This document shows, piece after piece, positions 1 to 9,450 of a stretch of DNA of 64,000 bases; position 1 is the first letter of the stretch; each line of letters opens with the position of its first letter. Both the position numbers and the translations under genes were made by a program. The stretch comes from Comamonas thiooxydans (GTDB taxonomy: Bacteria; Pseudomonadota; Gammaproteobacteria; Burkholderiales; Burkholderiaceae_C): assembly GCF_002157685.2 (NCBI RefSeq), contig NZ_AP026738.1, forward strand, positions 186,001 to 250,000, written 5' to 3'. Below the pieces are notes generated by a model. It saw nothing but the letters and a program-made list of their open reading frames with translations, ran no database searches and had not been told where the DNA came from.

Positions 1-1956
1 GTCGTGGTCGAGAACGTGGAGCGCTACATCGAGCAGGGCCACAGCCCGCAGGAGGCGGCCCATCTGGCCATGAAGGAGGTCTCCGGGCCCATCATCGCCA
101 TCGCCCTGGTGCTGTGCGCGGTCTTCGTGCCCATGGCCTTTCTCAGCGGCGTCACGGGCCAGTTCTATCAGCAATTCGCGGTGACCATCGCCATCTCCAC
201 GGTGATCTCGGCCATCAACTCGCTGACCCTGTCGCCGGCACTGGCGGCCAGGCTGCTGCAGCCGCACGGCGCACCGCGCGATGCGCTGGCGCGTGTCATC
301 GACAAGGGCCTGGGCTGGCTCTTCCGGCCCTTCAACCGCTTCTTCGATCGCAGCGCCCACGGCTACCAGAACTCGGTGGGGCATTCGCTGCGCCGCCGGG
401 GCCTGGTGTTTGCGGTCTATGCGGCGCTGCTGGCCGGCACCGCCGTGCTGTTCCAGGCCGTGCCTGGCGGCTTCATCCCCATGCAGGACAAGCTCTACCT
501 GTTTGCCGGCGCCAAGCTGCCCGAAGGCGCGTCGCTGAACCGCACCGACGCGGTCACGCGCCAGATGGTGGAGACGGCCAAAAGCGTGGATGGCGTGGAC
601 ATGGTCGCCGCCTTCGCGGGCTTCAATGCGCTGCAGTCCACGACCACGCCCAATCTGACGAGCTCCTACATCATGCTCAAGCCCTTCGGCGAGCGCACGC
701 GCAGCGCCGAGGCCATCAATGCCGAGCTGGGTGCCAAGTTCGCGCATATCGAGGGCGGCTTTGCCTATGCACTGATGCCGCCGCCCATCCAGGGCCTGGG
801 CAACGGCTCGGGCTACTCGCTGTTCCTGCAGGACCGCGCGGGCCTGGGCTACGCGGCGCTGCAGCAGGCGCTGCAGGCCTTCCAGGCCGAGATCGCCAAA
901 ACACCGGGCATGACCTACCCGGTCAGCAGCTACCAGTCCAACATCCCGCAGCTGGAAGTGAAGGTGGACCGCACCAAGGCCAAGGCCCAGGGCGTGGCAC
1001 TGACCGACCTGTTCCAGACGCTGCAGGCCTATCTGGGCTCGGTCTACGTCAACGACTTCAACGCTTTCGGCCGCGTCTGGCGTGTGATGCTCCAGGCCGA
1101 TGCGGACCACCGCCAGGCCGTGGAGGATATCGGCCGGCTGCGCACGCGCAATGCGCGCGGCGAGATGGTGCCCATAGGCTCCATGGTCACCGTGGTGCCC
1201 AGCTTCGGCCCCGACCCGGTGCTGCGCTACAACGGCTTTCCCGCGGCCGACCTGATCGGCGACTCCGACCCGCGCGTGCTGTCCTCGGGCGAGGTGCTGG
1301 CCAAGCTCCAGGAGATCGCGCAGCGCACGCTGCCGCGCGGCATCGAGCTGGCCTGGACCGACCTGAGCTACCAGCAGGTGGAGCAGAGCAACGCCGCGGC
1401 CGTGGTCTTCGCCATCGCCGTGATGCTGGTCTTCCTGGTGCTGGCCGCGCTCTACGAAAGCTGGACGCTGCCGCTGGCCGTGATCCTCATCGTGCCCGTG
1501 TGCATTTGCGCGGCGCTGTTCGGTGTCTGGCTGGCGGGGGGCGACAACAATGTCTTCGTGCAGGTGGGCCTGGTGGTGCTGATGGGGCTGGCCTGCAAGA
1601 ACGCCATCCTGATCGTGGAGTTCGCACGCGAGCTGGAGCTGCGCGGCGTGGGCATCGTCGATGCCGCGCTGCAGGCCTGCCGCCTGCGGCTGCGCCCCAT
1701 CGTCATGACCTCGATCGCCTTCATCGCGGGCGCCGTGCCCTTGCTGATCGGCAGCGGCGCCGGCAGCGAGGTACGCGCGGCCACGGGCGTGACGGTGTTC
1801 TCGGGCATGCTGGGCGTAACCCTGTTCGGCCTCTTCCTCACGCCGGTGTTCTACGTCACGCTGCGCCGCCTGTCGGGCCGGTCGCTGGCGACCCGCACGC
1901 CAGCCCATCCTGCTTCACCTGTTTCACCTGCATCCCTGGAGGGCAGCCATGTCTGA
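1..1956 (+). CDS. RND multidrug efflux permease, C-terminal part (HAE1 family, MexF-like)
   Basis: Inner-membrane proton/drug antiporter of a tripartite efflux pump. The reading frame is open from the first base, so the gene begins outside the window; 651 of about 1050 residues are visible. The fragment opens in the conserved VVVENVER segment of transmembrane helix 4 and keeps the FYQQFAVTIAISTVISAINS stretch of helices 5-6, the periplasmic porter loops and the last helix bundle (roughly residues 460-625). The sequence resembles MexF/OqxB-type pumps from memory; the substrate cannot be told. It overlaps the outer-membrane factor gene by 8 bp, so the two are co-translated. The membrane-fusion protein gene should lie just upstream. 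Confidence 0.93.
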   Translation, partial: VVVENVERYIEQGHSPQEAAHLAMKEVSGPIIAIALVLCAVFVPMAFLSGVTGQFYQQFAVTIAISTVISAINSLTLSPALAARLLQPHGAPRDALARVIDKGLGWLFRPFNRFFDRSAHGYQNSVGHSLRRRGLVFAVYAALLAGTAVLFQAVPGGFIPMQDKLYLFAGAKLPEGASLNRTDAVTRQMVETAKSVDGVDMVAAFAGFNALQSTTTPNLTSSYIMLKPFGERTRSAEAINAELGAKFAHIEGGFAYALMPPPIQGLGNGSGYSLFLQDRAGLGYAALQQALQAFQAEIAKTPGMTYPVSSYQSNIPQLEVKVDRTKAKAQGVALTDLFQTLQAYLGSVYVNDFNAFGRVWRVMLQADADHRQAVEDIGRLRTRNARGEMVPIGSMVTVVPSFGPDPVLRYNGFPAADLIGDSDPRVLSSGEVLAKLQEIAQRTLPRGIELAWTDLSYQQVEQSNAAAVVFAIAVMLVFLVLAALYESWTLPLAVILIVPVCICAALFGVWLAGGDNNVFVQVGLVVLMGLACKNAILIVEFARELELRGVGIVDAALQACRLRLRPIVMTSIAFIAGAVPLLIGSGAGSEVRAATGVTVFSGMLGVTLFGLFLTPVFYVTLRRLSGRSLATRTPAHPASPVSPASLEGSHV

Positions 1957-3421
1957 GATCTGCAAACCCTTGCGCCGGCATGCTCTGGCATATGCCATGG
2001 CGAGCCTTGCGACCCTGCTTGCAGGCTGCGCCGTCGGTCCCGATTTCCGCGCGCCCGAGTTGCCCGCGGCCGGCGCGCAGTTCGCGCGGGCCGAGCCGTT
2101 TGCAGTCCCGCAGCAGGCATCCCCCGAGACCGGGTCCGATGTCGCGTTCTGGCGCCAGTTCCAGGATGTGCAACTCACGCAGCTGGTCGAGCAGGCCCTG
2201 CGGGCCAATCAGGATCTGCGCGGTGCACTGGCGCGGCTGGATGCGGCCCAGGCCCTGCTACTCGAAAGCCGTCTTGATCAACTCCCCACGCTCACCCTGT
2301 CGGGCCAGGCGCTGCAGCAAAGACTCAGCGAAAACCAGGCCATGGGCGGGCCGCGCAGCCAGCGCAGCTACAGCGCCGGCATCAACGCGAGCTGGGAGCT
2401 GGACCTGTTCGGTCGCGTGCGCCGCAGCATCGAGGCCGGCAGCGCCGACCTGCGCGCCAGTGCCGCCGATCTGGCTGCGCTGCAGGTCGCCATTGCGGCT
2501 CAGGTCGCGACCAGCTACGCCGACCTGCGTGGCTGGCAACAGCGCCTGCAGCTGGCCGAGGCCAATGCTGCCAATCAGCAGGACACGCTGCGCCTGGTAC
2601 AGCTGCGGCTGGCGCATGGCAGCGGCACCGACTTCGACCTGGCGCGCGCCCAGGCGCAGCTGGAGACTACGCGCTCGCGTATTCCGGCACTGCAGGCCCG
2701 GATCGCCGTGGCCCAGCACCGGCTGGCCGTGCTCACCGGCCAGGTGCCCGAGGCTCTGATCGCGGCGCTGGATGCGCCGACCGCGTTGCCGCAGTTGCCA
2801 GAGACCATCGCTCCCGGAACGCCCGCCGAGCTGTTGCGCCGTCGCCCCGATGTGGCCGCCGCCGAGGCGCGTCTGCATGCGGCCACGGCACGGGTGGGCG
2901 TGGCCACGGCCGAGCTGTTCCCGCGCCTGTCGCTGGGCGGTCTGCTGGGAAGCTCCGCTCTCAGCACGGGCGCGCTGTTCGAGGCCGGCAGCGCCAGCCG
3001 CAGCGTGTTCCTGGGCGTGGACTGGTCTTTCCTCGACGTGGGCCGCGTGCGTGCACGCATCGCTGCCAGCGAGGCCGGCGCCCAGGTCGCGCTGGCCCAG
3101 TACCAGCAAAGCGTGCTGCTGGCGCTGGAGGACACCGAGAACGCCCTGGTGGGCCTGGCGCGCACCCGCACCGAGGACGCCCATCTGGCCCAGGCCGCCG
3201 AGCAGCGCGCACGGGCCGAGCATCTCGCGCAGCGCCGCTACCGCCTGGGCAGCGTGGGCCTGTACGAGGTGCTGGACGCGCAGCGCGACCTCTATGCGGC
3301 CCAGGACGCAGCGGCCGACAGCCGCGTGCGCGGCCTGCGTGCCGCCGTGGCGCTGTATCAGGCGCTGGCTGGCGGCTGGGAGGGACAGCCACCGGCCAGG
3401 CCTATGATGGCGTTGCAATGA
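1949..3421 (+). CDS. RND efflux outer-membrane factor lipoprotein (NodT/OprM family)
   Basis: TolC-like channel that completes the efflux pump of the preceding permease. The 490-residue protein has a lipoprotein signal ending in LLAGC (lipidated Cys27), followed by the AVGPDF start common to NodT-family channels, and two outer-membrane-efflux repeats, about residues 70-270 and 290-470. The conserved LLRRRPDVAAAEARL segment begins the second repeat and GLYEVLDAQRDLY lies near the C-terminus. The ATG sits inside the end of the permease gene and its stop shares ATGA with alkB. Alternatives within the family (OprM, OprN, OprJ) cannot be separated by eye. Confidence 0.93.
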   Translation: MSEICKPLRRHALAYAMASLATLLAGCAVGPDFRAPELPAAGAQFARAEPFAVPQQASPETGSDVAFWRQFQDVQLTQLVEQALRANQDLRGALARLDAAQALLLESRLDQLPTLTLSGQALQQRLSENQAMGGPRSQRSYSAGINASWELDLFGRVRRSIEAGSADLRASAADLAALQVAIAAQVATSYADLRGWQQRLQLAEANAANQQDTLRLVQLRLAHGSGTDFDLARAQAQLETTRSRIPALQARIAVAQHRLAVLTGQVPEALIAALDAPTALPQLPETIAPGTPAELLRRRPDVAAAEARLHAATARVGVATAELFPRLSLGGLLGSSALSTGALFEAGSASRSVFLGVDWSFLDVGRVRARIAASEAGAQVALAQYQQSVLLALEDTENALVGLARTRTEDAHLAQAAEQRARAEHLAQRRYRLGSVGLYEVLDAQRDLYAAQDAAADSRVRGLRAAVALYQALAGGWEGQPPARPMMALQ

Positions 3422-4092
3422 CGCTTTCGCTGTTTCCTGACGAACCCCTGCCCGCCGAAATCATTGATGACGGTGCCGTGCTGCTGCGCGGCTTTGCGGC
3501 AGCCGAGGAGCAGCGCTGGGTGGCCGAAGTGACGGCCTTGCAGACACGGGCCGCATTTCGCACCATGCAGGTGCCCGGCGGCAAGTTCATGTCGGTGGCG
3601 ATCAGCAACGCCGGCGGCTGGGGCTGGATTTCGGATCTGCAGGGCTATCGCTACAGCGCCGTCGATCCGCAGACCGGCAAGCCCTGGCCCGCCATTCCGG
3701 CTTTTCTGGGCGAGCAGGCCGCCAGGGCTGCGGCGCTGGCCGGCTATCCGGGTTTTGCACCCGATGCCTGCCTGATCAACCGCTATCAGCCGGGCGCGCG
3801 CATGGGCTTGCACCGCGACCAGGACGAGCATGACTTTGCTGCGCCCATCGTCTCGGTCTCGCTGGGCCTGGCTTGCAGCTTTCTCTGGGGCGGGCTGACG
3901 CGCCAGAATCCCACCCGGCGCCTTGCGCTCACCCATGGCGATGTGCTGGTCTGGGGCGGGCCTTCGCGTCTGGTGTTTCATGGTGTCGCCCCGCTCAAGC
4001 CGGGCCAGCACCCGCTGCTTGGCAATGAGCGCTGGAATCTGACGTTCCGCATGGCCAAGGCTCGCTACCCGGCAGGCCAGCCATCGGAATAG
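3418..4092 (+). CDS. alkB: AlkB alpha-ketoglutarate-dependent DNA/RNA repair dioxygenase
   Basis: Removes alkyl groups from N1-methyladenine and N3-methylcytosine by Fe(II)/2-oxoglutarate-dependent oxidation. The 224-residue protein matches E. coli AlkB in length. The iron triad is visible as His132-x-Asp134 (GLHRDQDE) and His188 (VFHGV), and the 2-oxoglutarate arginines as Arg205 and Arg211 in NERWNLTFR. The HGDVLVWGGPSRL strand is also typical. The start is fixed by an ATGA overlap with the outer-membrane factor gene. Translational coupling of a DNA-repair enzyme to an efflux operon is probably positional rather than functional. No Ada-type box was seen. Confidence 0.95.
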   Translation: MTLSLFPDEPLPAEIIDDGAVLLRGFAAAEEQRWVAEVTALQTRAAFRTMQVPGGKFMSVAISNAGGWGWISDLQGYRYSAVDPQTGKPWPAIPAFLGEQAARAAALAGYPGFAPDACLINRYQPGARMGLHRDQDEHDFAAPIVSVSLGLACSFLWGGLTRQNPTRRLALTHGDVLVWGGPSRLVFHGVAPLKPGQHPLLGNERWNLTFRMAKARYPAGQPSE

Positions 4093-4144
4093 GCGCTGGC
4101 GGCAGGGCAATGCCCGGCTGCCCGGCAAAGCCTGCCAGCTTTCC

Positions 4145-4150
4145 TACAAT
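4145..4150 (+). promoter_or_regulatory. Putative -10 box giving a leaderless or near-leaderless metH mRNA
   Basis: TACAAT lies nine bases before the ATG at 4159. A start site about 7 bases downstream of the box would fall at the start codon. There is no purine-rich ribosome binding site between the box and the ATG. No convincing -35 is seen. The leaderless reading is inference. Confidence 0.45.
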
Positions 4151-4158
4151 GGCGGTCT

Positions 4159-5235
4159 ATGAGCCAGTCGCACCCCACCCCCGCCTACACCCGAGCCCAG
4201 GAGCTGCCCGCAACGCTTGCCAAGCGCCTCGTCATTCTTGACGGCGCGATGGGCACCATGATTCAGCGTTTCAAGCTGGGCGAGGCTCAGTATCGCGGCG
4301 AGGGCTATGCCGGTGCCGATGCTGCGGGCGAGCGCTTCAAGGACTTTGCCCATGACGTCAAGGGCAACAACGAGCTGCTGTCGCTGACCCGTCCCGACGT
4401 GATTCGCGACATCCATGAGAAATACCTGGCTGCCGGCGCCGATCTGATCGAGACCAATACCTTTGGTGCGACCACGATTGCGCAGGAGGACTACCACATG
4501 GCCGATCTGGCCTATGAGATGAACCTCAAGAGCGCCCAGCTGGCGCGTGCGGCCTGCGACAAGTACAGCACGCCCGATCACAAGCGCTATGTGGCCGGCG
4601 CCCTGGGCCCCACGCCCAAGACAGCCTCCATCAGCCCCGATGTGAACGACCCTGCCGCGCGCAACATCACCTTCGAGCAGCTGCGCCAGGCCTATCTGGA
4701 GCAGACGCTGGCGCTGATCGAAGGCGGTGCCGACGTGATCCTGGTCGAGACCATCTTCGACACCCTCAACGCCAAGGCCGCGCTGTTTGCCGTGGACGAA
4801 GCCTTCGAGCAGACCGGCGAGCGCCTGCCCATCATGATCAGCGGCACGGTGACCGATGCCTCGGGTCGCATTCTGAGCGGACAGACCGTGACGGCCTTCT
4901 GGCACAGCGTGCGCCATAGCAACCCGCTGTCCGTGGGTCTGAACTGCGCCCTGGGCGCCACGCTGATGCGTCCCTATGTGCAGGAGCTGGCCAAGGCGGC
5001 TCCCGACACCTTCATCAGCTGCTACCCCAATGCCGGCCTGCCCAACCCCATGAGCGACACCGGCTTTGACGAAACGCCCGAGATCACCAGCCGTCTGGTA
5101 CACGAGTTCGCGGCCGAAGGCCTGGTCAATATCGTGGGCGGCTGCTGCGGCACCACGCCCGACCATATCGGTGCCATTGCCAAGGCCGTGCAGGCCACGA
5201 CCACGCGCAAGCTGTTCTACCCGGCCGAAGCCTGA
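4159..5235 (+). CDS. metH: Methionine synthase, homocysteine-binding half (split MetH, N-terminal domain)
   Basis: Homocysteine S-methyltransferase module of cobalamin-dependent methionine synthase. The 358 residues align end to end with the first domain of E. coli Met[11 protein letters not shown] at the start, [30 protein letters not shown] and [16 protein letters not shown]. The three zinc cysteines are Cys263 (GLNCALG) and Cys329-Cys330 (GGCCGTTP). The protein stops exactly where the folate domain would begin, so the folate, cobalamin and reactivation domains must be on another polypeptide. No such gene follows here. A split MetH is familiar in Burkholderiales; a stand-alone methyltransferase is the less likely alternative. 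No cobalamin riboswitch is visible in the 66-bp upstream gap. Confidence 0.9.
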   Translation: MSQSHPTPAYTRAQELPATLAKRLVILDGAMGTMIQRFKLGEAQYRGEGYAGADAAGERFKDFAHDVKGNNELLSLTRPDVIRDIHEKYLAAGADLIETNTFGATTIAQEDYHMADLAYEMNLKSAQLARAACDKYSTPDHKRYVAGALGPTPKTASISPDVNDPAARNITFEQLRQAYLEQTLALIEGGADVILVETIFDTLNAKAALFAVDEAFEQTGERLPIMISGTVTDASGRILSGQTVTAFWHSVRHSNPLSVGLNCALGATLMRPYVQELAKAAPDTFISCYPNAGLPNPMSDTGFDETPEITSRLVHEFAAEGLVNIVGGCCGTTPDHIGAIAKAVQATTTRKLFYPAEA

Positions 5236-5384
5236 TTCCGCCCGGAATGGTTCGCCCCTGGCGCGATCCGGGCATCCCTGATGCTTGAGCCACAAGCGCT
5301 GACAGCTCTTTTTTCGATGCTTGTCCGCAGGGCACGGGCACAATGGCCTGATTCCGGCTTTGCTGCCCCAGCACCGACGATCGC

Positions 5385-6530
5385 ATGACTGCACCACTGC
5401 AACCCGTTGCTCCCGTACTGCCCGTGTCCGTGCCCACGGGTCAGGCGGCTGTGCAGGTCGGCAATGTGGTGGCGGCCGCTGTCTCAGGTCTTCCCGCAGC
5501 GCAGCAACCGCCTGTCGCTCAAACTGCGCCCCCGGCGACCAGCGTCGTGCAGTGGTCGCCGCAAACCTTGCAGAACCTCAAGCTCCAGGCCTTTGAGCAT
5601 CTGATTGCGCAGCTGGCACTGCAGGTGCAGGCCCAGCCCGGTGCACCTGCGGCAAGCTGGCCTAGCCAGGGCCTGCCAGCGGCCGTGCAGCAGTTTGTGC
5701 AAAGCCTGCTCGCGCAGGTTCAGGTCAGCCTGCAGGGACAGGCCCAGCCCTTGCAGCTGCTGGCCGGCCAGCAAGGATCGGTTGCGCTGATGCAGGCCTT
5801 GGCGCAGGCCGCGGCGTCTGGGGCGCAGCCGCCCAGCTCGGCCTTGCAGACGGCGACGGCCCTGTCGCCCACGGCGGCCGTGGCGCTGGAGCAGGCACAG
5901 CAGGGCATGGCTGCAACCGCTGCTGGTGGCGTTGCCGCACCGCGTCTGCCCCAGCTGCAGAACTGGCTGGTGCAGCAAGGCACGCTGGTAACGCCGCAAG
6001 GCGAGCGCAGCTTTTCCCTGACATTGCAGGTCCCCGCCGCCTGGGCGCAGGCTGTGGGCGCGGCAAGCATCCCGACAGCCCAGGGAACGGTGACGGCCCT
6101 GCGCCTGCCCATGGCGGATCCGGGTGTCTTGAGCAGCGGCCCTCTGGCCCTGGTGGTGCAGCCGCAGTCGTCGGCTGCAACTACCACACTTGCCACCAGC
6201 GCATTGCTGTGGCTGGAGCTGCAGCCCGTCACGGCGAGCGCCGCTCAGACGACGCCGGCGCAGATGGCCGGTTTGCCCCTGGCCCTGCCCGCACCGGCGC
6301 TGGCGCAGGAAGTGCAGCAACTGCTGCAGAACAAGGCCGATCCCTGGCTGATGATGGCGGCGGCCCAGGCTGCCAATGCCCTGCCTGTGCCGCGCCGCAA
6401 TAGCGAGCACCGTTCGCATTTGTGCATGACCGAAGGCTGTCAGTACCAGGGCCTGGCCCCCTGCGCCCAGCCGTTCTGCAGCGAGATGAACCGCATCTGG
6501 GCTGCATCCGGCGTAGCGCGCAGCGGCTGA
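5385..6530 (+). CDS. Unrecognised Ala/Gln/Pro-rich protein with a C-terminal four-cysteine tail
   Basis: I do not recognise this 381-residue protein. The first 150 residues are low-complexity Ala/Gln/Val/Pro, with no signal peptide and no clear membrane helix. Residues about 185-290 look more ordered (QNWLVQQGTLVTPQGERSF, LLWLELQPV), faintly like the flagellar hook-length protein FliK. The final 45 residues change character: they are rich in Arg/His and hold four cysteines spaced C-x4-C-x7-C-x4-C (HLCMTEGC ... APCAQPFC), a plausible zinc site. A domain-exporter or cytoplasmic adaptor role cannot be distinguished. It stands alone, 149 bp after metH. Codon use matches its neighbours, so it looks like a real resident gene. 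Confidence 0.7.
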   Translation: MTAPLQPVAPVLPVSVPTGQAAVQVGNVVAAAVSGLPAAQQPPVAQTAPPATSVVQWSPQTLQNLKLQAFEHLIAQLALQVQAQPGAPAASWPSQGLPAAVQQFVQSLLAQVQVSLQGQAQPLQLLAGQQGSVALMQALAQAAASGAQPPSSALQTATALSPTAAVALEQAQQGMAATAAGGVAAPRLPQLQNWLVQQGTLVTPQGERSFSLTLQVPAAWAQAVGAASIPTAQGTVTALRLPMADPGVLSSGPLALVVQPQSSAATTTLATSALLWLELQPVTASAAQTTPAQMAGLPLALPAPALAQEVQQLLQNKADPWLMMAAAQAANALPVPRRNSEHRSHLCMTEGCQYQGLAPCAQPFCSEMNRIWAASGVARSG

Positions 6531-6588
6531 ACCAAGCTGACGCTGGGCTGGACTCTGCCAAGTCCCCACTTTCATAATGCGTTTCGTT

Positions 6589-6607
6589 GCCTGCTTTTTG
6601 AGCAGGC
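6589..6607 (+). terminator. Weak stem-loop after the Ala/Gln-rich gene
   Basis: GCCTGCT and AGCAGGC form a perfect 7-bp stem around a TTTTG loop. No run of T follows, so termination is doubtful. The rest of the 258-bp gap before the porin holds nothing else clear except the porin ribosome binding site. Confidence 0.3.
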
Positions 6608-6788
6608 TTCTCGGGTCGGAATTGGCAGCCCCGCTGCCAGCCATGTTCCGGCTGTCTTCAGTGCATCAGGCAGTGCCTGACTGCCTGTCATCGCCTCATC
6701 TCACAGGTCTTCGACCTTCTCTGTCTTCTGCTGTGCCAAGGGCTGGCTGCGGGGGCAGTGACTTCACAATTCAAGGAGAACCACCGGC

Positions 6789-7784
6789 ATGCGCTTGCGT
6801 ACTGGCATTGCTTGTTCCACATGTTTCACTCTTTTGTCTGCCGCGCTGCCTGCGGCGGCCCAGTCGTCCAGCGTCAGCATTGGCGGTCTGATCGACGGCG
6901 GCATCTATCGCGGCTTTGATGGCACGGCCCAGGCCGGCACGATCCAGCGCAGCAATCTGGCCATTGCAGGCTGGGAAGACCTGGGCGGAGGCCTCAAGGC
7001 CACCTTCCGTCTGAGCGCACGTTTCGATATCGATACCGGGCGTCTGGAGGATCAGGGCAGCAAGCCGTTCTGGCATGACGAGTCCACGGTGGGCTTGCAG
7101 GGCGGCTTTGGCCACCTGCGCCTGGGGCGCGCCCTGTCGGCCATGTGGTCGCAGGACTGGAAGTTCGACCCCTGGGCCAATTTCAACCGCATTTCCTCGC
7201 CGGCCTGGTATCAGTGGCACTACCTCACGCCTACCGATCGCTACAGCAACAACGGCACAGCCGAGTATGGGCGCATGGCCAATGGCATCTTCTATGACTC
7301 GCCCACGGCGGCCGGCTTCACCCTGCATCTGAGCACCTCGCCGGAGCGCACCGAGGTGCCGCTGACCTTGCGCCGTGAGGGGCGTGGCTATTCGGCCTCT
7401 CTCAACTACGACTCTGACAGCCTGAGCGGTATGCTGGCCTTCGAGCGCAACGGCAGCGGTGACAAAGACACTTTCGTGGCTGGCAAATACCGCTTTGGCG
7501 CAGCCTCCGTGATGGCCGCCTGGGACTATTCGCGCGTGGCCCAGACGGCACTCTCGGCCAAGGCCCTGACGCTGGGTGCCACCTACCAGATGGGGCAGAC
7601 CACCCTGAAGGCCGGCTATGGCCGCCAGCGCATGCAGGAGCAGACCAATCATTTCTACTCCCTGGGCGCCGACTATGCGCTGTCCAAGCGCACCACGCTC
7701 TATGCCAGCCTGGGGCGCAAGAGCTACGAGTACGGTGCGGACTCGGGGACTTCGTTCGGCGTGGGCATGGCGCACGCTTTCTGA
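6789..7784 (+). CDS. Gram-negative porin (Burkholderiales general porin family)
   Basis: Outer-membrane diffusion channel. The 331-residue precursor has a signal peptide of about 24 residues (basic start, hydrophobic core, AAAQ cleavage), then SSVSIGGLIDGGIYRG, the usual first beta strand of this family. A pattern of alternating amphipathic strands runs to a terminal phenylalanine (GVGMAHAF), the recognition signal for BAM assembly. It keeps GFGHLRLGR, the strand before the constriction loop. AAGGAGAA precedes the ATG by 8 bases and a strong terminator follows, so it is a single-gene unit. Ion preference cannot be inferred. Confidence 0.9.
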   Translation: MRLRTGIACSTCFTLLSAALPAAAQSSSVSIGGLIDGGIYRGFDGTAQAGTIQRSNLAIAGWEDLGGGLKATFRLSARFDIDTGRLEDQGSKPFWHDESTVGLQGGFGHLRLGRALSAMWSQDWKFDPWANFNRISSPAWYQWHYLTPTDRYSNNGTAEYGRMANGIFYDSPTAAGFTLHLSTSPERTEVPLTLRREGRGYSASLNYDSDSLSGMLAFERNGSGDKDTFVAGKYRFGAASVMAAWDYSRVAQTALSAKALTLGATYQMGQTTLKAGYGRQRMQEQTNHFYSLGADYALSKRTTLYASLGRKSYEYGADSGTSFGVGMAHAF

Positions 7785-7804
7785 ACCCCAGCCTCCCGCC
7801 CTCC

Positions 7805-7830
7805 AGCCGCAGCCTTGCTGCGGCTTTTTT
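7805..7830 (+). terminator. Rho-independent terminator of the porin gene
   Basis: AGCCGCAGC and GCTGCGGCT form a perfect 9-bp stem around a CTT loop, followed directly by six T. It lies 20 bp past the porin stop codon. Confidence 0.9.
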
Positions 7831-8248
7831 GCGCCCGGTGCGAATGTCCAACAAGAGTTGAGGGAATTAAATCCGCCAGTTTGGGGTGTTTGTCCGCCTT
7901 TGCACGGGTGGCAGAGCACCGTTTTTGACCCTTATTCAGGCCTTGTCCGGGTAAAAATCGCCAAAAACCGTGTTTTTTGCCGATATCTACGCTCTTTCTC
8001 GTTGAAATCCAAGGTCTGAATCTGGGGCATTGCGCTGAATTGAGCGCACAAGGGCGGCAGTTGACGGAAGTTATGGTGGGCTGTTTCGAATGCGCGCTGA
8101 AAATCCGTCAAATGCATTGAAATTGCGCTCAAAAATAGCGCTTCTTGCTGCAACTGTTTGGAGGCGAACTATTTGCATGTGGGCTCTGTAAATCCTTGAT
8201 TTTTTTGCCCAAAATGCGCGGCATTCCCCCGATTGAGGAGAGACCGCG
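7831..8248. other. AT-richer intergenic region upstream of bioB with several inverted repeats
   Basis: No convincing gene. The region is visibly less GC-rich than its surroundings and holds four inverted repeats: ATCGCCAAAAAC with GTTTTTTGCCGAT (7957-7984), TGCGCT with AGCGCA (8031-8048), TTGACGGA with TCCGTCAA 35 bp apart (8061-8111), and GCGCT with AGCGC (8125-8141). GAGGAGA (8236-8242) is the bioB ribosome binding site. No recognisable BirA operator was found. It may be a long regulatory region or hold a small RNA. Confidence 0.4.
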
Positions 8249-9319
8249 ATGTCCTATTCCGTGCCCGAGCAAGACAACCCAGTGCGCGCCGCCGACGCAC
8301 AGCAAGCCGCCTGCGGCAGCCAGACCATGCACTGGCATGCGCCGGCCAAGCCCGTCGCGGCCGCTCAAGCCCAGCGCTGGCCTGTGGAGGCAGTGCAGTC
8401 CTTGCTGGACCTGCCTTTTCTTGACTTGTTGCACCGTGCCCAGAGCGTGCATCGCGAGAACTGGCCTGCGGGCGAGATCGAACTGGCGACCCTGCTGTCC
8501 GTCAAGACCGGCGGCTGCCCCGAGAACTGCGGCTACTGCCCGCAGTCAGCCGAGTTCGATACGGGCGTGAAGGCCGAGAAGCTGATGAGCGTGGAGGAAG
8601 TCACCCGCGCCGCCAAGGCGGCCCAGGATGCCGGAGCCACCCGCTTTTGCATGGGGGCTGCCTGGCGCGCGCCCAAGGACCGCGATATCGAGAAGATGAA
8701 CGAGCTGATCGGTGCCGTGAAGGGGCTGGGCATGCAGACCTGTGCCACGCTGGGCATGTTGCAGCCGCACCAGGCGGCATCGCTGCGCGATGCGGGTCTC
8801 GACTACTACAACCACAACCTCGACACCGCGCCCGAGTACTACAAGGATGTGGTCAGCACGCGCCAGTACCAGGATAGGCTGGACACGCTGGCGGCCGTGC
8901 GCGATGCAGGCATCAGCGTGTGCTGCGGCGGCATCATCGGCATGGGCGAGACCGAGGTCCACCGTGCCGGCCTGATTGCCCAGCTCGCGAACATGGAGCC
9001 CTATCCCGAGTCCGTACCCATCAACAGCCTGGTGCCCGTGCCCGGCACGCCGCTGGCCGACAGCGAGCCGGTGGATCCGCTGGACTTCGTTCGTGTGATC
9101 GCCGTGGCGCGGATCACCATGCCCAAGGCCCGCGTGCGCCTGTCGGCGGGCCGCCAGCAACTGGGCGAGGCCGTGCAGACCCTGTGCTTCATGGCGGGAG
9201 CCAATTCCATCTTCTACGGCGACAAGCTGCTGGTGACCGGCAATCCCGATGTGGAGGCCGATATCACCTTGATGCGCAAGCTGGGCCTCAAGGGCCTGGG
9301 GGCATCGGCCGCGAGCTGA
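8249..9319 (+). CDS. bioB: Biotin synthase
   Basis: Radical-SAM enzyme that inserts sulfur into dethiobiotin, the last step of biotin synthesis. In the 356-residue protein, Cys90-x3-Cys94-x2-Cys97 ([13 protein letters not shown]) binds the [4Fe-4S] cluster. The [13 protein letters not shown] and [10 protein letters not shown] segments and the C-terminal cluster-ligand region are all present. The first 45 residues are an extension beyond the E. coli enzyme, common in this family of bacteria. It begins the bio operon; the 131-bp gap to bioA carries a small hairpin, so downstream expression may be attenuated. Confidence 0.97.
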   Translation: MSYSVPEQDNPVRAADAQQAACGSQTMHWHAPAKPVAAAQAQRWPVEAVQSLLDLPFLDLLHRAQSVHRENWPAGEIELATLLSVKTGGCPENCGYCPQSAEFDTGVKAEKLMSVEEVTRAAKAAQDAGATRFCMGAAWRAPKDRDIEKMNELIGAVKGLGMQTCATLGMLQPHQAASLRDAGLDYYNHNLDTAPEYYKDVVSTRQYQDRLDTLAAVRDAGISVCCGGIIGMGETEVHRAGLIAQLANMEPYPESVPINSLVPVPGTPLADSEPVDPLDFVRVIAVARITMPKARVRLSAGRQQLGEAVQTLCFMAGANSIFYGDKLLVTGNPDVEADITLMRKLGLKGLGASAAS

Positions 9320-9331
9320 TCCCTGATTCTT

Positions 9332-9351
9332 CCCCGGCCATCGCACCGGGG
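9332..9351 (+). terminator. Short hairpin between bioB and bioA (possible attenuator)
   Basis: CCCCGG and CCGGGG form a 6-bp stem with an 8-base loop, followed by CTTTCTC, which has too few T for strong termination. It may lower read-through into bioA. Confidence 0.35.
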
Positions 9352-9450
9352 CTTTCTCATTGCAAATTGCATGGCCCTGCCTCCGGTGCAGGCCAGGCCG
9401 CGCTGCGCCTGCGTTTTGACAAGGCGGGTGATTCGCCTCAGGAGTTTTTG

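Noticed and set aside
114..2759. An 881-codon open frame overlapping the RND permease and channel genes
   Set aside because: It is a shadow frame: Arg/Ala/Gly-rich, no family resemblance, and it crosses two well-supported genes in another frame.
7932..8153. A 73-codon minus-strand frame in the gap before bioB
   Set aside because: No ribosome binding site and no recognisable pattern; it spans the inverted repeats, so it is more likely chance.
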